From positions 1,256,467-1,320,466 of the forward strand of contig NZ_CP029984.1 of NCBI RefSeq assembly GCF_003293675.1: a DNA stretch of 64,000 nucleotides. Direction: 5' to 3'. This stretch comes from Gardnerella leopoldii. Its GTDB lineage: Bacteria; Actinomycetota; Actinomycetes; Actinomycetales; Bifidobacteriaceae. Position numbers and translations under genes: made by a program. How positions within the stretch are numbered: the first letter of the stretch is position 1; the number at the start of each line of letters is the position of its first letter. Shown here piece after piece: positions 1 through 8,912 of the stretch. Under the pieces are notes generated by a model. That model saw only the letters and a list, made by a program, of their open reading frames with translations. It was not told the origin of the DNA and searched no databases.

Positions 1-1
1 C

Positions 2-175
2 AGTGCAGGCGGCACCGACTTGCTTATCACATGGCTCTACAAGTTGACTGTTGACCAGCAAAACTACAACGCAGGTGCAGTAATTGGTATTTTGACATTC
101 ATGGTACTTGCCGTCGTAGCACTGATTACGTATCGCAACTCTGGATCTTACAAGAATGAGGAGGGATTCCGGTGA
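2..175 (+). CDS. Sugar ABC transporter permease, MalF-like (3' end only)
   Basis: Only the last 57 residues are inside the window, read in the frame ending at TGA 173-175. They contain one hydrophobic membrane segment (AVIGILTFMVLAVVALITY) followed by a short charged cytoplasmic tail (YRNSGSYKNEEGFR), which is the usual ending of MalF-type permeases of carbohydrate ABC importers. The stop overlaps the GTG start of the next permease gene, so the two are translationally coupled. The matching binding protein and the rest of this permease lie upstream of the window. The substrate cannot be read from this fragment; the adjacent pullulanase and MalQ genes suggest maltodextrins. Confidence 0.75.
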   Translation, partial: SAGGTDLLITWLYKLTVDQQNYNAGAVIGILTFMVLAVVALITYRNSGSYKNEEGFR

Positions 176-1095
176 GTGATAAAACTACAACTAAGAACGA
201 AGAAGCTGTTGTAAAGAGCACTCGTAGTGTTTCTTTCCTTAAAGATCAACATGTCAGAAGAGTAATTGGAGATACTTTCTCGCATCTGTTCTTGCTGGTG
301 TTGTCAGTTATTTGGTTGATTCCAATCTTGTGGGTTTTGTTAGAAAGCTTCAACAAGAACACTGGTTCCTATCAGAAAACCTTCTTCCCAACTGAATACT
401 CACTAAATAACTATATAAAGTTATTTACCGATACCGATGACATTAATTTCCCACGAATGTTCCTCAACACTTTGATCGTGTCAATTTTCGTGTGCATTAT
501 TTCTTTGGTGTTTGTGTTAGCAGTGTCCTTCTGCATGTCTCGTCTCCGTTTCAAAGGACGTAAGACATTCATGAATCTTGCTCTGATTCTTGGTATGTTC
601 CCAGGTATCATGGCTGTTATTGCTATCTACTTCATTTTGAAGGCTCTTGGCTTAACAAAAGGTTCGATTGTATTAATCGCACTTATTATCGTTTATTCTG
701 CAGGTAGCGGTGCTGGCTTCTACATTATGAAGGGCTACATGGATACTATTCCAAAGTCTTTGGATGAAGCTGCATACTTGGATGGATGCACAAAGTGGCA
801 AGTATTCTGGAAGATTATTGTTCCAATCTGCAAGCCTATGATTGTGTTCCAAGCAATTACTGGATTCTTGGGACCATGGTTAGACTTCGTTATGGTGAAG
901 ACAGTAGTGAGAGACAATAAGGAAAACTACACAGTTGCTTACGGATTAATGGAGATGCTTACCAAAAAGTATCTACCTGATTGGTACGCTGCATTCGCAG
1001 CAGGTGCTGTGTGCATTTCCATACCAATCGTAATCCTGTTCATTATTATGCAGCGCTTCTACGAAGAGTCCATGTCTGGCTCCGTTAAAGGCTGA
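172..1095 (+). CDS. Sugar ABC transporter permease, MalG-like
   Basis: A 307-residue inner-membrane permease of the MalG/carbohydrate uptake family. An N-terminal soluble stretch of about 40 residues precedes six predicted membrane helices. The cytoplasmic coupling (EAA) loop is visible as ...SLDEAAYLDGCTKWQVFWKI... (about residues 195-215), the site that docks on the ATPase. The C-terminus ...ESMSGSVKG is the standard MalG ending. It starts with GTG inside the stop of the MalF-like gene, so it is translated by coupling. No ATPase gene is nearby; a shared MsiK-type ATPase elsewhere would be normal for this family. A strong terminator follows at once. Glucan oligosaccharide import is inferred from the pulA and malQ neighbours. 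Confidence 0.88.
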   Translation: MSDKTTTKNEEAVVKSTRSVSFLKDQHVRRVIGDTFSHLFLLVLSVIWLIPILWVLLESFNKNTGSYQKTFFPTEYSLNNYIKLFTDTDDINFPRMFLNTLIVSIFVCIISLVFVLAVSFCMSRLRFKGRKTFMNLALILGMFPGIMAVIAIYFILKALGLTKGSIVLIALIIVYSAGSGAGFYIMKGYMDTIPKSLDEAAYLDGCTKWQVFWKIIVPICKPMIVFQAITGFLGPWLDFVMVKTVVRDNKENYTVAYGLMEMLTKKYLPDWYAAFAAGAVCISIPIVILFIIMQRFYEESMSGSVKG

Positions 1096-1120
1096 TAATT
1101 TACAGGATATAAATTTACTG

Positions 1121-1160
1121 AAGGCTGAGACGCTTTCGAGCGTTTCAGCCTTCTCTTTCG
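1121..1160 (+). terminator. Rho-independent terminator after MalG-like gene
   Basis: A 14-bp stem, arms 1121-1134 and 1139-1152, with a TTCG tetraloop and one G-U pair, followed by a pyrimidine-rich tail. It closes the MalF-MalG transcription unit. Confidence 0.85.
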
Positions 1161-1406
1161 CTAGACAACACGAACACATAAAAATAAAAAATAACTTAAC
1201 ACACTCGCCGTTTGACTTAATACGATAATGGCTATCGCATAAACCCTACCGTGTTTAGCCAAATAGTGCCGCAAAACATAAAAAACTTGATAACAGAACA
1301 ATAAGTAAATAATAAAATTTAAAAAACTGTATAATGACTAATACGATTAGATAATTTAGAAAATTTAGACAATTCGCAAAATAGCGAAAGAAGAAGGATA
1401 CCCTAT
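1161..1406 (+). other. Non-coding leader of the pullulanase gene
   Basis: AT-rich gap without a convincing ORF. It holds one perfect -10 hexamer TATAAT at 1330-1335 without a recognisable -35, and a GTTTGAC half-site near 1210 that resembles half of the operator found upstream of malQ. Neither is strong enough to call alone. Confidence 0.35.
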
Positions 1407-3416
1407 ATGACGACTCCATCTTCGGCAACATGGCCTGTATACGAAGGACCTCTTGGATTTACTTTAAATGCTAAATCTACAACATTTACCGTATGGGCAC
1501 CAACTGCACAGAATGTGACGTTAAGACTTTTTGAAACTGGAAACAACAGTGAGCCAATTCAAACACACGAATTGAAACCGTTGCATGACGGAGCTTGGCG
1601 GATTAATTTCCGTAAGCGTTTAGACGGCATATACTACGATTATCTTGTTACTTTCCAAGATGGCACAGTAAATCGAACTAGTGACCCTTGGAGTGTAGCA
1701 AGCGGTGTAAATGGTGAGCGCAGCCTTGTCATAGACGATGAGCGAGTGTCTCCTGCCAATTGGCATAAAGATAAGTCTCCTAAGTTTGTGCGCCATGCAA
1801 TGGTTGTGTGGGAAACGCATGTTGCAGATTTCAGCAGCAATCCTAATGGCGGCTTTAAGTCAGAGCATAGAGGCCAATATCTCGCTTTTACTGATGAACA
1901 TACATCTTTGCAAAATCCAAATTCTTCTGAATACAACTTCCCTACTGGCTTGGATTATTTAAAGCAGCTTGGCATTACTCATGTGCAACTCGAACCTATT
2001 TACGATTTTGCAACAGTTGACGAATCCACAATCGACAATGCGCGCAAAAATGGTGCTTCAGCAGAAGAATTAGATTCTCTATACAACTGGGGCTATGATC
2101 CTCACGCTTACAACGTTCCTGAAGGTGCTTATTCTAGCAATCCTTACGATGGCACTGCGCGAATTCGCGAATGCAAGGCAATGATTGCGGCATTACATGC
2201 TAATGGTCAACGCGTAATTATGGATGTTGTTTATAATCACATGTACAAGTCCGCAGAAAACGCTTTCGAATGCATGGCTCCTGGGTATTTCTGCAGGCGA
2301 GACTCTGACGGATCTTTTGCTAACGGCTCTGGCTGTGGAAATGAAATGGCTTCTGAACATCCTATGTTCCGCAGGTTTATTATTGAATCTTTGCTGCATT
2401 GGGCACGCTGCTATCACATTGATGGCTTCCGTTTCGATCTTATGGGATTGACTGATACTGAAACCTTAAATCAGGCACGAACTGCATTAGACAAGCTTCC
2501 TGGCGGTAAAGATATTGTTATGTATGGAGAACCGTGGGGTGCTTCGGATCCTGCTGTTGATGAGAAAGTTCCGATGGGAGATAAAGACGGCAGAGGCACT
2601 CTTAACGAGCGCATAGGCTGGTTTAGCGACGAGTCTCGCGATTCCCTCAAAGGCAATGTTATGAACCATCGCGACCGTGGATATGTTAATGGCAATGAGT
2701 TCTGGTGCTCAGATGCGGCTCGCCAAACTCTTAATGCATGGCGTGATACTCCTTCTGCAGGTAAAGAAGTTGGACAGATTGTTCAATATACTTCTGCTCA
2801 CGACGATTTGACTTTGTGGGATAAGCTTTGTATCTCTATGCGCGAGAATGCTAGCGATTTTGAGTTTGACGCTCAAGATGTACAACAAGTTGCGGATATT
2901 TTGAACGCTAATATGTTTGCAGCTGGAATTGTTTTGTGCTCTGCAGGCACGCCGTTTATGCTAAGCGGAGAAGAGTTTGGACGCACTAAGCACGGTTGCG
3001 ATAATTCTTATAATCGCGGTGTACTAATGAACCAGCTTGACTGGGCGCGCACTGAACGTTTCAATCCGCTTGTTCAATGGTATCGTGCACTTATAAAGCT
3101 TCGCGCTGAATATAGCTCATTGTATGACGGCAAACGCAAACAACTTGAAACGTCTAACCATACTGTTTTGGCTACGCGCATTGGCAATAATCTAATTGTT
3201 TGCGCAAATCCTATGTATCATGAAGATGCAACTATTCAACTACCTGCAATTCATAGTGCAAAATCTCAAGAGTGGCATTGCGTACTTAATTCAAGTGATT
3301 ATTTTGCTAAGTGGACTGGAAAACAGCCTGACACCAAGGTAAATATTACAACTGAAAAAAGCGCTGCTACCCTACACTTGCCTATCAGAACTTTTGTTGT
3401 GCTTAGCAACAAGTAA
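1407..3416 (+). CDS. pulA: Type I pullulanase (glycogen/starch debranching)
   Basis: A 669-residue GH13 alpha-1,6-glucosidase that cuts branch points in pullulan, limit dextrins and glycogen. A CBM48-like N-terminal domain (about 10-100) is followed by the GH13 barrel. The type I pullulanase signature YNWGYDP is present, then the conserved regions DVVYNH, GFRFDLMG (nucleophile D344), YGEPW (acid/base E375) and SAHDDLTLWD (stabiliser D466). No signal peptide is seen, so it should act in the cytoplasm on imported branched oligosaccharides, consistent with the flanking importers and MalQ. The ATG is preceded by AAGAAGGA at 1391-1398 with good spacing. GlgX is the main alternative, but the YNWGYDP motif favours pullulanase. 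Confidence 0.9.
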   Translation: MTTPSSATWPVYEGPLGFTLNAKSTTFTVWAPTAQNVTLRLFETGNNSEPIQTHELKPLHDGAWRINFRKRLDGIYYDYLVTFQDGTVNRTSDPWSVASGVNGERSLVIDDERVSPANWHKDKSPKFVRHAMVVWETHVADFSSNPNGGFKSEHRGQYLAFTDEHTSLQNPNSSEYNFPTGLDYLKQLGITHVQLEPIYDFATVDESTIDNARKNGASAEELDSLYNWGYDPHAYNVPEGAYSSNPYDGTARIRECKAMIAALHANGQRVIMDVVYNHMYKSAENAFECMAPGYFCRRDSDGSFANGSGCGNEMASEHPMFRRFIIESLLHWARCYHIDGFRFDLMGLTDTETLNQARTALDKLPGGKDIVMYGEPWGASDPAVDEKVPMGDKDGRGTLNERIGWFSDESRDSLKGNVMNHRDRGYVNGNEFWCSDAARQTLNAWRDTPSAGKEVGQIVQYTSAHDDLTLWDKLCISMRENASDFEFDAQDVQQVADILNANMFAAGIVLCSAGTPFMLSGEEFGRTKHGCDNSYNRGVLMNQLDWARTERFNPLVQWYRALIKLRAEYSSLYDGKRKQLETSNHTVLATRIGNNLIVCANPMYHEDATIQLPAIHSAKSQEWHCVLNSSDYFAKWTGKQPDTKVNITTEKSAATLHLPIRTFVVLSNK

Positions 3417-3460
3417 TTGCGTTTTAGTAAGTAAAAAAAATAATAAACTATCAGACGATC

Positions 3461-3501
3461 GCAACTAAACATGAGTAATCACGACACTTGTGTTTAGTTG
3501 C
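3461..3501. terminator. Stem-loop after pulA (possible terminator)
   Basis: Perfect 10-bp arms GCAACTAAAC (3461-3470) and GTTTAGTTGC (3492-3501) with a 21-nt loop, followed by an A/T-rich tail rather than a clean T-run. It could terminate pulA or simply protect its 3' end. Confidence 0.45.
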
Positions 3502-3541
3502 AATTACTTATAAAAACTAGCAAATATGTCGCAACGCTAAT

Positions 3542-3570
3542 TTGCAAACGATGTCAGGTATTTATATAAT
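3542..3570 (+). promoter_or_regulatory. malQ promoter with overlapping LacI-type operator
   Basis: The -35 TTGCAA (3542-3547) and a perfect -10 TATAAT (3565-3570) are separated by 17 bp. The -35 lies inside TTGCAAACGATGTCA (3542-3556). This closely matches sequences on the promoters of the binding-protein gene (11529-11542), the permease operon (8702-8716) and the regulator gene (8815-8826). Occupancy by a LacI-type repressor would block the -35, so malQ is inferred to be repressed by the regulator at 8913-9926. Confidence 0.65.
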
Positions 3571-3634
3571 TGACAGGCAGGGTGTATTTCAATCCAGAGA
3601 TGTATTGATTTACGCACTATCGCCATAGTTGCAC

Positions 3635-3673
3635 ATTTGGCACACTTACGACGATGTTAGGAATGTGCCAAAT
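3635..3673 (+). promoter_or_regulatory. Inverted repeat in the malQ 5' leader
   Basis: Perfect 9-bp arms ATTTGGCAC (3635-3643) and GTGCCAAAT (3665-3673) around a 21-nt loop. It lies about 9 nt before the malQ Shine-Dalgarno (GAAGGAG, 3683-3689) and within the transcript expected from the promoter at 3542-3570. It may be an RNA hairpin or a second protein-binding site. Confidence 0.45.
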
Positions 3674-3693
3674 CATAAAGTAGAAGGAGCACC

Positions 3694-5943
3694 ATGACAA
3701 CAACAGCTACTGGCAAAGCTGATGCTGATAAGCCTATGGAAGAAAGCGCAGAACGTCTTGCACGTCCACTTATTAAGCTTGCTAAGGCGTGCGGCGTTGC
3801 CACTTTTTATATTGATCAGCAAGGAAGCTACACCGAAATTACAGATGAAGCATTAGTTGGAGTACTTGATGCATTAGGCATGCCTGCCGACACTCAAGAC
3901 AATATTGCAATTTCATACGAGAAGGTTCAGCGCAAACGCTCTAGCGAATTATTGCCACCAACTGTCGTTTCGTTTAATGGCGCAAAAACTTGCGTACCAA
4001 TTCACGCAGGAGATGCCAAAAAAGAGCAAATTCATATTTCTCTTACACTCGAAGATGGAACAGATTATGAAGGCTCGTTAGGCGATATTCAATCCGAAGA
4101 CAATGGAGATTTGTTCATTGAGCTTCCGGATGATTTGCCAATGGGCTACCACACTTTGCATGCTAAAGTAATCAACACGAATGGCGAGACAGCTCAACAC
4201 GCTGATGTTACATTGATTGCTGCACCTGCGCGTATTCCGTTGCCTGAAAGCGTTAAGCAAAAGCATCGTTGGGGATTCATGACGCAAATGTATTCTGTGC
4301 GTTCAAAAGATTCTTGGGGAATTGGCGATTACGGCGATTTGCGTCGCTTACTTAAGGATGCTGGAGAAATCGGCAAGGCTGATTTTATGCTGATTAATCC
4401 AATCCATGCGTGCGCTCCAGTAACACCTCTTGAGCCTTCACCGTACTTGCCTGAGTCTCGTAGGTTCTTGAATGTCACTTATATTCGTCCGCAAGATATT
4501 CCGGAATATGCTGAATTAAGCGGAGAGGATCTTGCCAAAGTGGAGCAATTGCATGAGTCTATTGCTCCTCAAAACAATAATCCAAATCCTATAGATATCA
4601 ACGCTGCATGGGATGCCAAGCTTCCTGCGTTGCGTATTATTTTCAAGCAACCTCGTTCTACCGAACGCGAGCGCGAGTTTAGTGAGTTTAAGCATCGTTC
4701 TGGTGAAGATCTTGACGCTTTTGCAACTTGGTGTGTTGCGTTTGAAGTTTGGGGTGCTCCTTGGGGCGAGAATTTGTGGTTTGACACTACAGGCAAAGGC
4801 ACTCCGCAAATTGAGCGACTTAAGCGCGAACACGCTGATTTGTTTGAGTTCCATCGTTGGCTTCAGTGGATTGCTGATGAGCAAGTTGCTGCAGCTCACG
4901 CTGAAGCTAAAGCTGCTGGTATGGCAATTGGTCTTATGCAAGACATGGCAGTTGGCGTACACGGCTACGGTGCTGACGTTTGGTGGAGTCCGGAACGATT
5001 TGCTAATGGCGTAAGCGTTGGTGCTCCTCCTGATTTCTACAACCAGCAAGGTCAGGATTGGGGTCAACCTCCATTCGATCCAAATTATTTGGATGAAACT
5101 GGCTATATTGCTTACCGAGACATGGTTCATAACGTGTTCTTGCACGCAGGAGCTGCTCGTATTGATCACGTTCTTGGATTGTTCCGCTTGTGGTGGATTC
5201 CACAAGGACAAGGTGCTAGAAACGGCGCATATGTGTACTACAACGTAGATGCAATGCTCGCAGTTCTTACTGTTGAAGCAACTCGCGCAGGCGGCGTTGT
5301 TATTGGCGAAGATTTGGGCACTGTTCCGAAGTATGTTTCTAAGGTTCTTGCATCTCATGGCGTGCTTGGCACTGTTGTTGAATGGTTCACTCACGACGAC
5401 GAAGCTGAAGCTGCTACTAAGAAGGCTGGAAAGAAGCAAATTATTTTCGCTAATCCGTCTACATATCGAGAGTATGCTCTTGCTTCCGTTACTACGCACG
5501 ATATGCCACCTACAGCTGGTTATCTTGCCTTTGAGCATGTCAAGCTTCGCGAGCAACTTCATCTGCTTACAGACTCCGTAGAAACGTTCCAGGAGGCTGC
5601 TCAAGCTGAACGCGATGCAATGATGAAGATGCTTCTTGAGAACGGCTGGATTAGCAAAGATGCTGCTGAGGATGTTGAAGGCCATGTACAAGAGATTGTG
5701 GAAGCTATGCATGCGATTATGCTCACTTCCCCATCTTTGCTTTTGCAAGTTGCTTTGGTTGACGCTGTCGGCGAGAAGCGTTCACAGAATCAGCCTGGAA
5801 CTAGTACAGAGTATCCAAACTGGCGTATTCCACTTGCTGATGCTGATGGTCGTGTAGTTCACACCGATGAAGTATTTAAGTCACCACGAGTGCTATCTAT
5901 GACGGCAGTTATGCGCGGCGAAAATACACGGAAGCATGTATAA
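3694..5943 (+). CDS. malQ: 4-alpha-glucanotransferase (amylomaltase)
   Basis: A 749-residue GH77 enzyme that transfers alpha-1,4-glucan segments between maltodextrins and releases glucose. The first 190 residues form the long N-terminal domain typical of actinobacterial MalQ. The catalytic part starts around HRWGFMTQMYSVRSKDSWGIGD. Catalytic residues are D491 (ARIDHVLGL), E539 (VIGEDLGTV) and D603 (TTHDMPP). The ATG at 3694 follows GAAGGAG by 4-5 nt. It works downstream of pullulanase in cytoplasmic maltodextrin breakdown. It has its own promoter, operator and terminator, so it is a single-gene unit. Confidence 0.96.
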   Translation: MTTTATGKADADKPMEESAERLARPLIKLAKACGVATFYIDQQGSYTEITDEALVGVLDALGMPADTQDNIAISYEKVQRKRSSELLPPTVVSFNGAKTCVPIHAGDAKKEQIHISLTLEDGTDYEGSLGDIQSEDNGDLFIELPDDLPMGYHTLHAKVINTNGETAQHADVTLIAAPARIPLPESVKQKHRWGFMTQMYSVRSKDSWGIGDYGDLRRLLKDAGEIGKADFMLINPIHACAPVTPLEPSPYLPESRRFLNVTYIRPQDIPEYAELSGEDLAKVEQLHESIAPQNNNPNPIDINAAWDAKLPALRIIFKQPRSTEREREFSEFKHRSGEDLDAFATWCVAFEVWGAPWGENLWFDTTGKGTPQIERLKREHADLFEFHRWLQWIADEQVAAAHAEAKAAGMAIGLMQDMAVGVHGYGADVWWSPERFANGVSVGAPPDFYNQQGQDWGQPPFDPNYLDETGYIAYRDMVHNVFLHAGAARIDHVLGLFRLWWIPQGQGARNGAYVYYNVDAMLAVLTVEATRAGGVVIGEDLGTVPKYVSKVLASHGVLGTVVEWFTHDDEAEAATKKAGKKQIIFANPSTYREYALASVTTHDMPPTAGYLAFEHVKLREQLHLLTDSVETFQEAAQAERDAMMKMLLENGWISKDAAEDVEGHVQEIVEAMHAIMLTSPSLLLQVALVDAVGEKRSQNQPGTSTEYPNWRIPLADADGRVVHTDEVFKSPRVLSMTAVMRGENTRKHV

Positions 5944-6043
5944 TCTAATAGTTGGTTTACTGATGAACTGACTCTATTCCCCCTCGTAAGGAATATGATT
6001 TGCATAGTAGCAAATCAAAATATTTCTTACATGATGTCCTATG

Positions 6044-6085
6044 TGAGGCGAGCATCTATAATAGTGCTCGCCTCATTAATTTTTT
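6044..6085 (+). terminator. Rho-independent terminator after malQ
   Basis: An 11-bp GC-rich stem (TGAGGCGAGCA at 6044-6054, complement at 6065-6075), a 10-nt loop and a T-run at 6080-6085. Confidence 0.9.
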
Positions 6086-6126
6086 GCCGATTACCCCAAT
6101 TTTTTAATTATTCATATAACTGTCAA

Positions 6127-6738
6127 CTACTCTTGCTTAATATACTTTGCAAATACCCGCTCTAAAATCGGAGTATGCAGCATAATAAGCGATCCCCAAC
6201 CAATGAATACCAACAAAGGCAAACCCTGCGGCAAATATACGATTGATGCAAATATTAACACAATAAACACTATATCTAGCAGTGTCATTATAAGAGTTTC
6301 TTTCCAATACGAAATACCAAAAATAAGAGAATTAACCACTGTTTTATCAATTGAATTTTTAAAACGCGCTTGTAGTGCAAACACCCATTCGGCAACAATA
6401 ACCCACAATATGCTCAGAATAAATTTAATAATTAAAAGTGGAGTAGACCACACGCAAAGCCATAGCCAAATAATAGCAAGCAAAACTGGCCCCATTACAG
6501 CCCAAATAATAGTAGATTCCAAAAAATTGCTAGCAAACGCGCGAAAATAAGCTGCAGTAATATGTCCTTCACCTTGCTCTGTACGTCTTGCAGCATCATG
6601 ACCGGCACAAAGAGAAGCACCGATAGTAATTAAAGGAATGCTTGTTAAAATCATCAATATTGTAAGCCACACGGCATCAGCAAATGTTTCCATGCTTTGC
6701 GCAAACTTTGAATCTGGGCTTCCAAACGAGAAAATCAT
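6127..6738 (-). CDS. YesL-like membrane protein (DUF624)
   Basis: A 203-residue integral membrane protein with about five hydrophobic helices. The order and loops match the YesL/DUF624 family (N-terminal SMETFADAVWLTILMILTSIPLITIGAS, central EGHITAAYFRAFASNF, C-terminal TPILERVFAKY). These proteins are habitually encoded beside carbohydrate ABC permeases of Gram-positive bacteria; their biochemical role is unknown. Here it lies downstream of the permease pair, behind a terminator at 6842-6890, so it is transcribed either by read-through or from its own start. Family assignment is by pattern recognition; function is not inferred. Confidence 0.75.
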   Translation of the reverse strand: MIFSFGSPDSKFAQSMETFADAVWLTILMILTSIPLITIGASLCAGHDAARRTEQGEGHITAAYFRAFASNFLESTIIWAVMGPVLLAIIWLWLCVWSTPLLIIKFILSILWVIVAEWVFALQARFKNSIDKTVVNSLIFGISYWKETLIMTLLDIVFIVLIFASIVYLPQGLPLLVFIGWGSLIMLHTPILERVFAKYIKQE

Positions 6739-6841
6739 TCTATACTATCTCCTGGTTTTATGACGCAATTCCTATGCTCTACTATCTATAGATACCTTTA
6801 ACAACGAACTCTACCACCTAATTACAAACTAGCGTAACTAT

Positions 6842-6890
6842 TAAAAAAAATAATGACGGTGTGCACAAACGTAATAGTATGTGCACACCG
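6842..6890 (-). terminator. Terminator of the permease operon
   Basis: Perfect 11-bp arms CGGTGTGCACA (6857-6867) and TGTGCACACCG (6880-6890). On the minus strand the stem is followed by a T-rich run (complement of 6842-6854). Confidence 0.85.
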
Positions 6891-6929
6891 CCGCTTTTAC
6901 TGCCACTTGAATTTTGGAGGAGAATTAAT

Positions 6930-7763
6930 TTATCCCTTTACTGCACCAGACATAACACCTTTGATAATGTACTTCTGGCAGATGAGATAGAAGATTATGA
7001 TTGGAACAATTGCCATAACCAAGCAACCCATCATGGCACCCATCTCAACAGATCCATAACCACCCTTCAAATACTGAACAGCTATAGAAATCGTCTTATA
7101 CTTGTTGAGATCGAGCGTCAAGAATGGAAGCAGGAAGTCATTCCAAATCCACATTGCCTGCAAGATTGAAACCGAAATAATAGCAGGTCGCATAATCGGC
7201 ACAATAATCTGGAAGAATATACGTGGTACAGAAGCACCATCAATCATTGCAGACTCTTCGAGTTCTTGCGGAATACCCTTAATCACACCAGTGAAAATAA
7301 ACACTGCAAGTCCTGCACCAAAGCCTAAGTAAATAATCCACAATCCCCATGGAGTATTCAACTTTAAAGTGTTCGTAATGTAAGCAAGGGTGTACATAAC
7401 CATCTGGAACGGCACAATCATGTTAAACAGGAACAAAACGTATAGAAGTTTTGCTGCCCAATTGTTCACACGAACAATCCACCATGCACACATTGACGTG
7501 CACAGAAGAATGAGGATTACAGAACCAACAGTTACAACAATAGTCCAGAGGAAACTCATTGGAAAATCAGTACGATTTGAACCTAATACGTAGTTAGACA
7601 TTCCAACAAACGATTTTGAACTAAAAGTAAAAGGATTGCTTGCAATATCAACCTTAGACTTGAAAGAATTCAGTACCACTAAAGCTATAGGGAAAATCCA
7701 TAACAAGCTTATAAGAGTGAACAGCACAGTCCATAACGCAGGATGCTTTGTTTTCTCGTTCAT
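6930..7763 (-). CDS. Sugar ABC transporter permease, MalG-like (second system)
   Basis: 277 residues, six predicted membrane helices, MalG family. The EAA coupling loop reads ELEESAMIDGASVPRIFFQI (about 165-185) and the C-terminus is GVMSGAVKG. Its ATG overlaps the stop of the MalF-like gene by 4 bp, so the two are coupled. Its partners are the MalF-like permease just upstream and the lipoprotein binding protein at 10089-11432. The ATPase is not in the window. Regulation by the adjacent LacI-type protein is inferred from the operator at 8702-8716. The substrate is probably an alpha-glucan oligosaccharide, by context only. Confidence 0.88.
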   Translation of the reverse strand: MNEKTKHPALWTVLFTLISLLWIFPIALVVLNSFKSKVDIASNPFTFSSKSFVGMSNYVLGSNRTDFPMSFLWTIVVTVGSVILILLCTSMCAWWIVRVNNWAAKLLYVLFLFNMIVPFQMVMYTLAYITNTLKLNTPWGLWIIYLGFGAGLAVFIFTGVIKGIPQELEESAMIDGASVPRIFFQIIVPIMRPAIISVSILQAMWIWNDFLLPFLTLDLNKYKTISIAVQYLKGGYGSVEMGAMMGCLVMAIVPIIIFYLICQKYIIKGVMSGAVKG

Positions 7764-8611
7764 GCCGCTACCTCCTTTGACCTAGTGAGCATATTCTGAA
7801 CCATAGCAATAACAGCCACGACAATGAAGAACATGACTGCCTGAGCCTGACCAACGCCTTCACATCTTGGAGTAGTGAAAGTTCTATAAATATTGAGAGC
7901 TAACATCTCTGTTTTCCTTGACGGACCACCGTTAGTTAATGCGAAGTTCTGATCGAAAAGCTTGAAGCCGTTGGTAATTGTTAAGAATGTGCAAACAGTA
8001 ATAGAAGGCATCATCAATGGAATAGTAATCTTGAATAAAGTCTGCCTTGGGCTTGCACCATCGACAGCAGCTGCTTCCATAACATCTCCTGGAAGAGCCT
8101 GCATTCCTGCGATATAAATAATCATCATATAGCCAATTTGCTGCCAGCAAACAACAATCACAAGGCCCCAGAAACCGAATACTTCAGAGAACGTAATCGT
8201 ACGATTGAAGTAGCCGAGTATACCATTTAACAAGAGCTGCCAAATATAGCTTAAAACGATACCGCCAATAAGATTTGGCATAAAGAACACGGCTCTGAAT
8301 ATCGTCGTGCCCTTGAACTTCTTAGTAAGCATGTACGCAATTGCAAAAGCAATAACATTAATAATTATTGTTGTAATAACTGCAAAAAGCGTTGTGAACA
8401 AAAACGAATAAACAAGATGCGGATCTTTTAAAGCTCTATAGTAGTTACGAAAACCCACAAACTTACCATCAGTCACAGTAGTGAATTTTCTAAAGCTCAA
8501 GTACACACCCATAATAAATGGCACTAAGAAGCCAACAACAAACGCAGCAAACGTTGGCAGCGCAAATAACCACCACCATTTACGTATTGCTTTTCCGCTC
8601 ATACTAATCAT
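7760..8611 (-). CDS. Sugar ABC transporter permease, MalF-like (second system)
   Basis: 283 residues with six predicted helices, a short form of MalF (no large periplasmic insertion). The coupling loop is LPGDVMEAAAVDGASPRQTLFKI (around 175-197). The start is ambiguous: ATG at 8611 (MISMSGK) or ATG at 8602 (MSGK). Both lie downstream of an AAGGAGGAG sequence. It is the first gene of the permease operon and is transcribed from the promoter at 8680-8707. Confidence 0.86.
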   Translation of the reverse strand: MISMSGKAIRKWWWLFALPTFAAFVVGFLVPFIMGVYLSFRKFTTVTDGKFVGFRNYYRALKDPHLVYSFLFTTLFAVITTIIINVIAFAIAYMLTKKFKGTTIFRAVFFMPNLIGGIVLSYIWQLLLNGILGYFNRTITFSEVFGFWGLVIVVCWQQIGYMMIIYIAGMQALPGDVMEAAAVDGASPRQTLFKITIPLMMPSITVCTFLTITNGFKLFDQNFALTNGGPSRKTEMLALNIYRTFTTPRCEGVGQAQAVMFFIVVAVIAMVQNMLTRSKEVAA

Positions 8612-8679
8612 GACTCGTCACTTTCTCCTCCTTGAGAGCGACATCCACGTAGACATCGCTGTCCCGAACCAATAACTTC

Positions 8680-8716
8680 ATTCTACTACATGAATTAGCT
8701 ATGTCAAACGTTGTCA
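8680..8716 (-). promoter_or_regulatory. Permease operon promoter with overlapping operator
   Basis: Read on the minus strand: -35 TTGACA (complement of 8702-8707), 16-bp spacer, -10 TAGAAT (complement of 8680-8685). The operator TGTCAAACGTTGTCA (8702-8716) covers the -35. Same layout as malQ and the binding-protein gene. Confidence 0.7.
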
Positions 8717-8777
8717 TTTTCGATATGTCACTTCAAACAAATATCAGAATTTAATTTTAAAAAATTGCTTATTATCG

Positions 8778-8826
8778 TTGGCATTCCAGCAAAATTTGCT
8801 AGAATAGAAATGTCTGCAAACGTTTG
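8778..8826 (+). promoter_or_regulatory. Promoter and auto-operator of the LacI-type regulator
   Basis: -35 TTGGCA (8778-8783), 16-bp spacer, -10 TAGAAT (8800-8805). The perfect palindrome CAAACGTTTG (8817-8826) covers the start of transcription and suggests autorepression. Confidence 0.68.
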
Positions 8827-8912
8827 TTTGTTTCGAACTATAAAAGTTCGCACTAAACAATTAAACACAAGGCTGTGCTACACGTTTGTTATACGCGAAT
8901 AAAGGAGTTCAC

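Noticed and set aside
1205..1240. Operator for the LacI-type regulator upstream of pulA
   Set aside because: Only a half-site (GTTTGAC) is present, and it is not placed on a recognisable promoter.
4516..5748. 410-codon minus-strand frame opposite malQ
   Set aside because: Antisense shadow of a strongly recognised gene. Its product is low in conserved features and cysteine/serine rich, without ribosome site.
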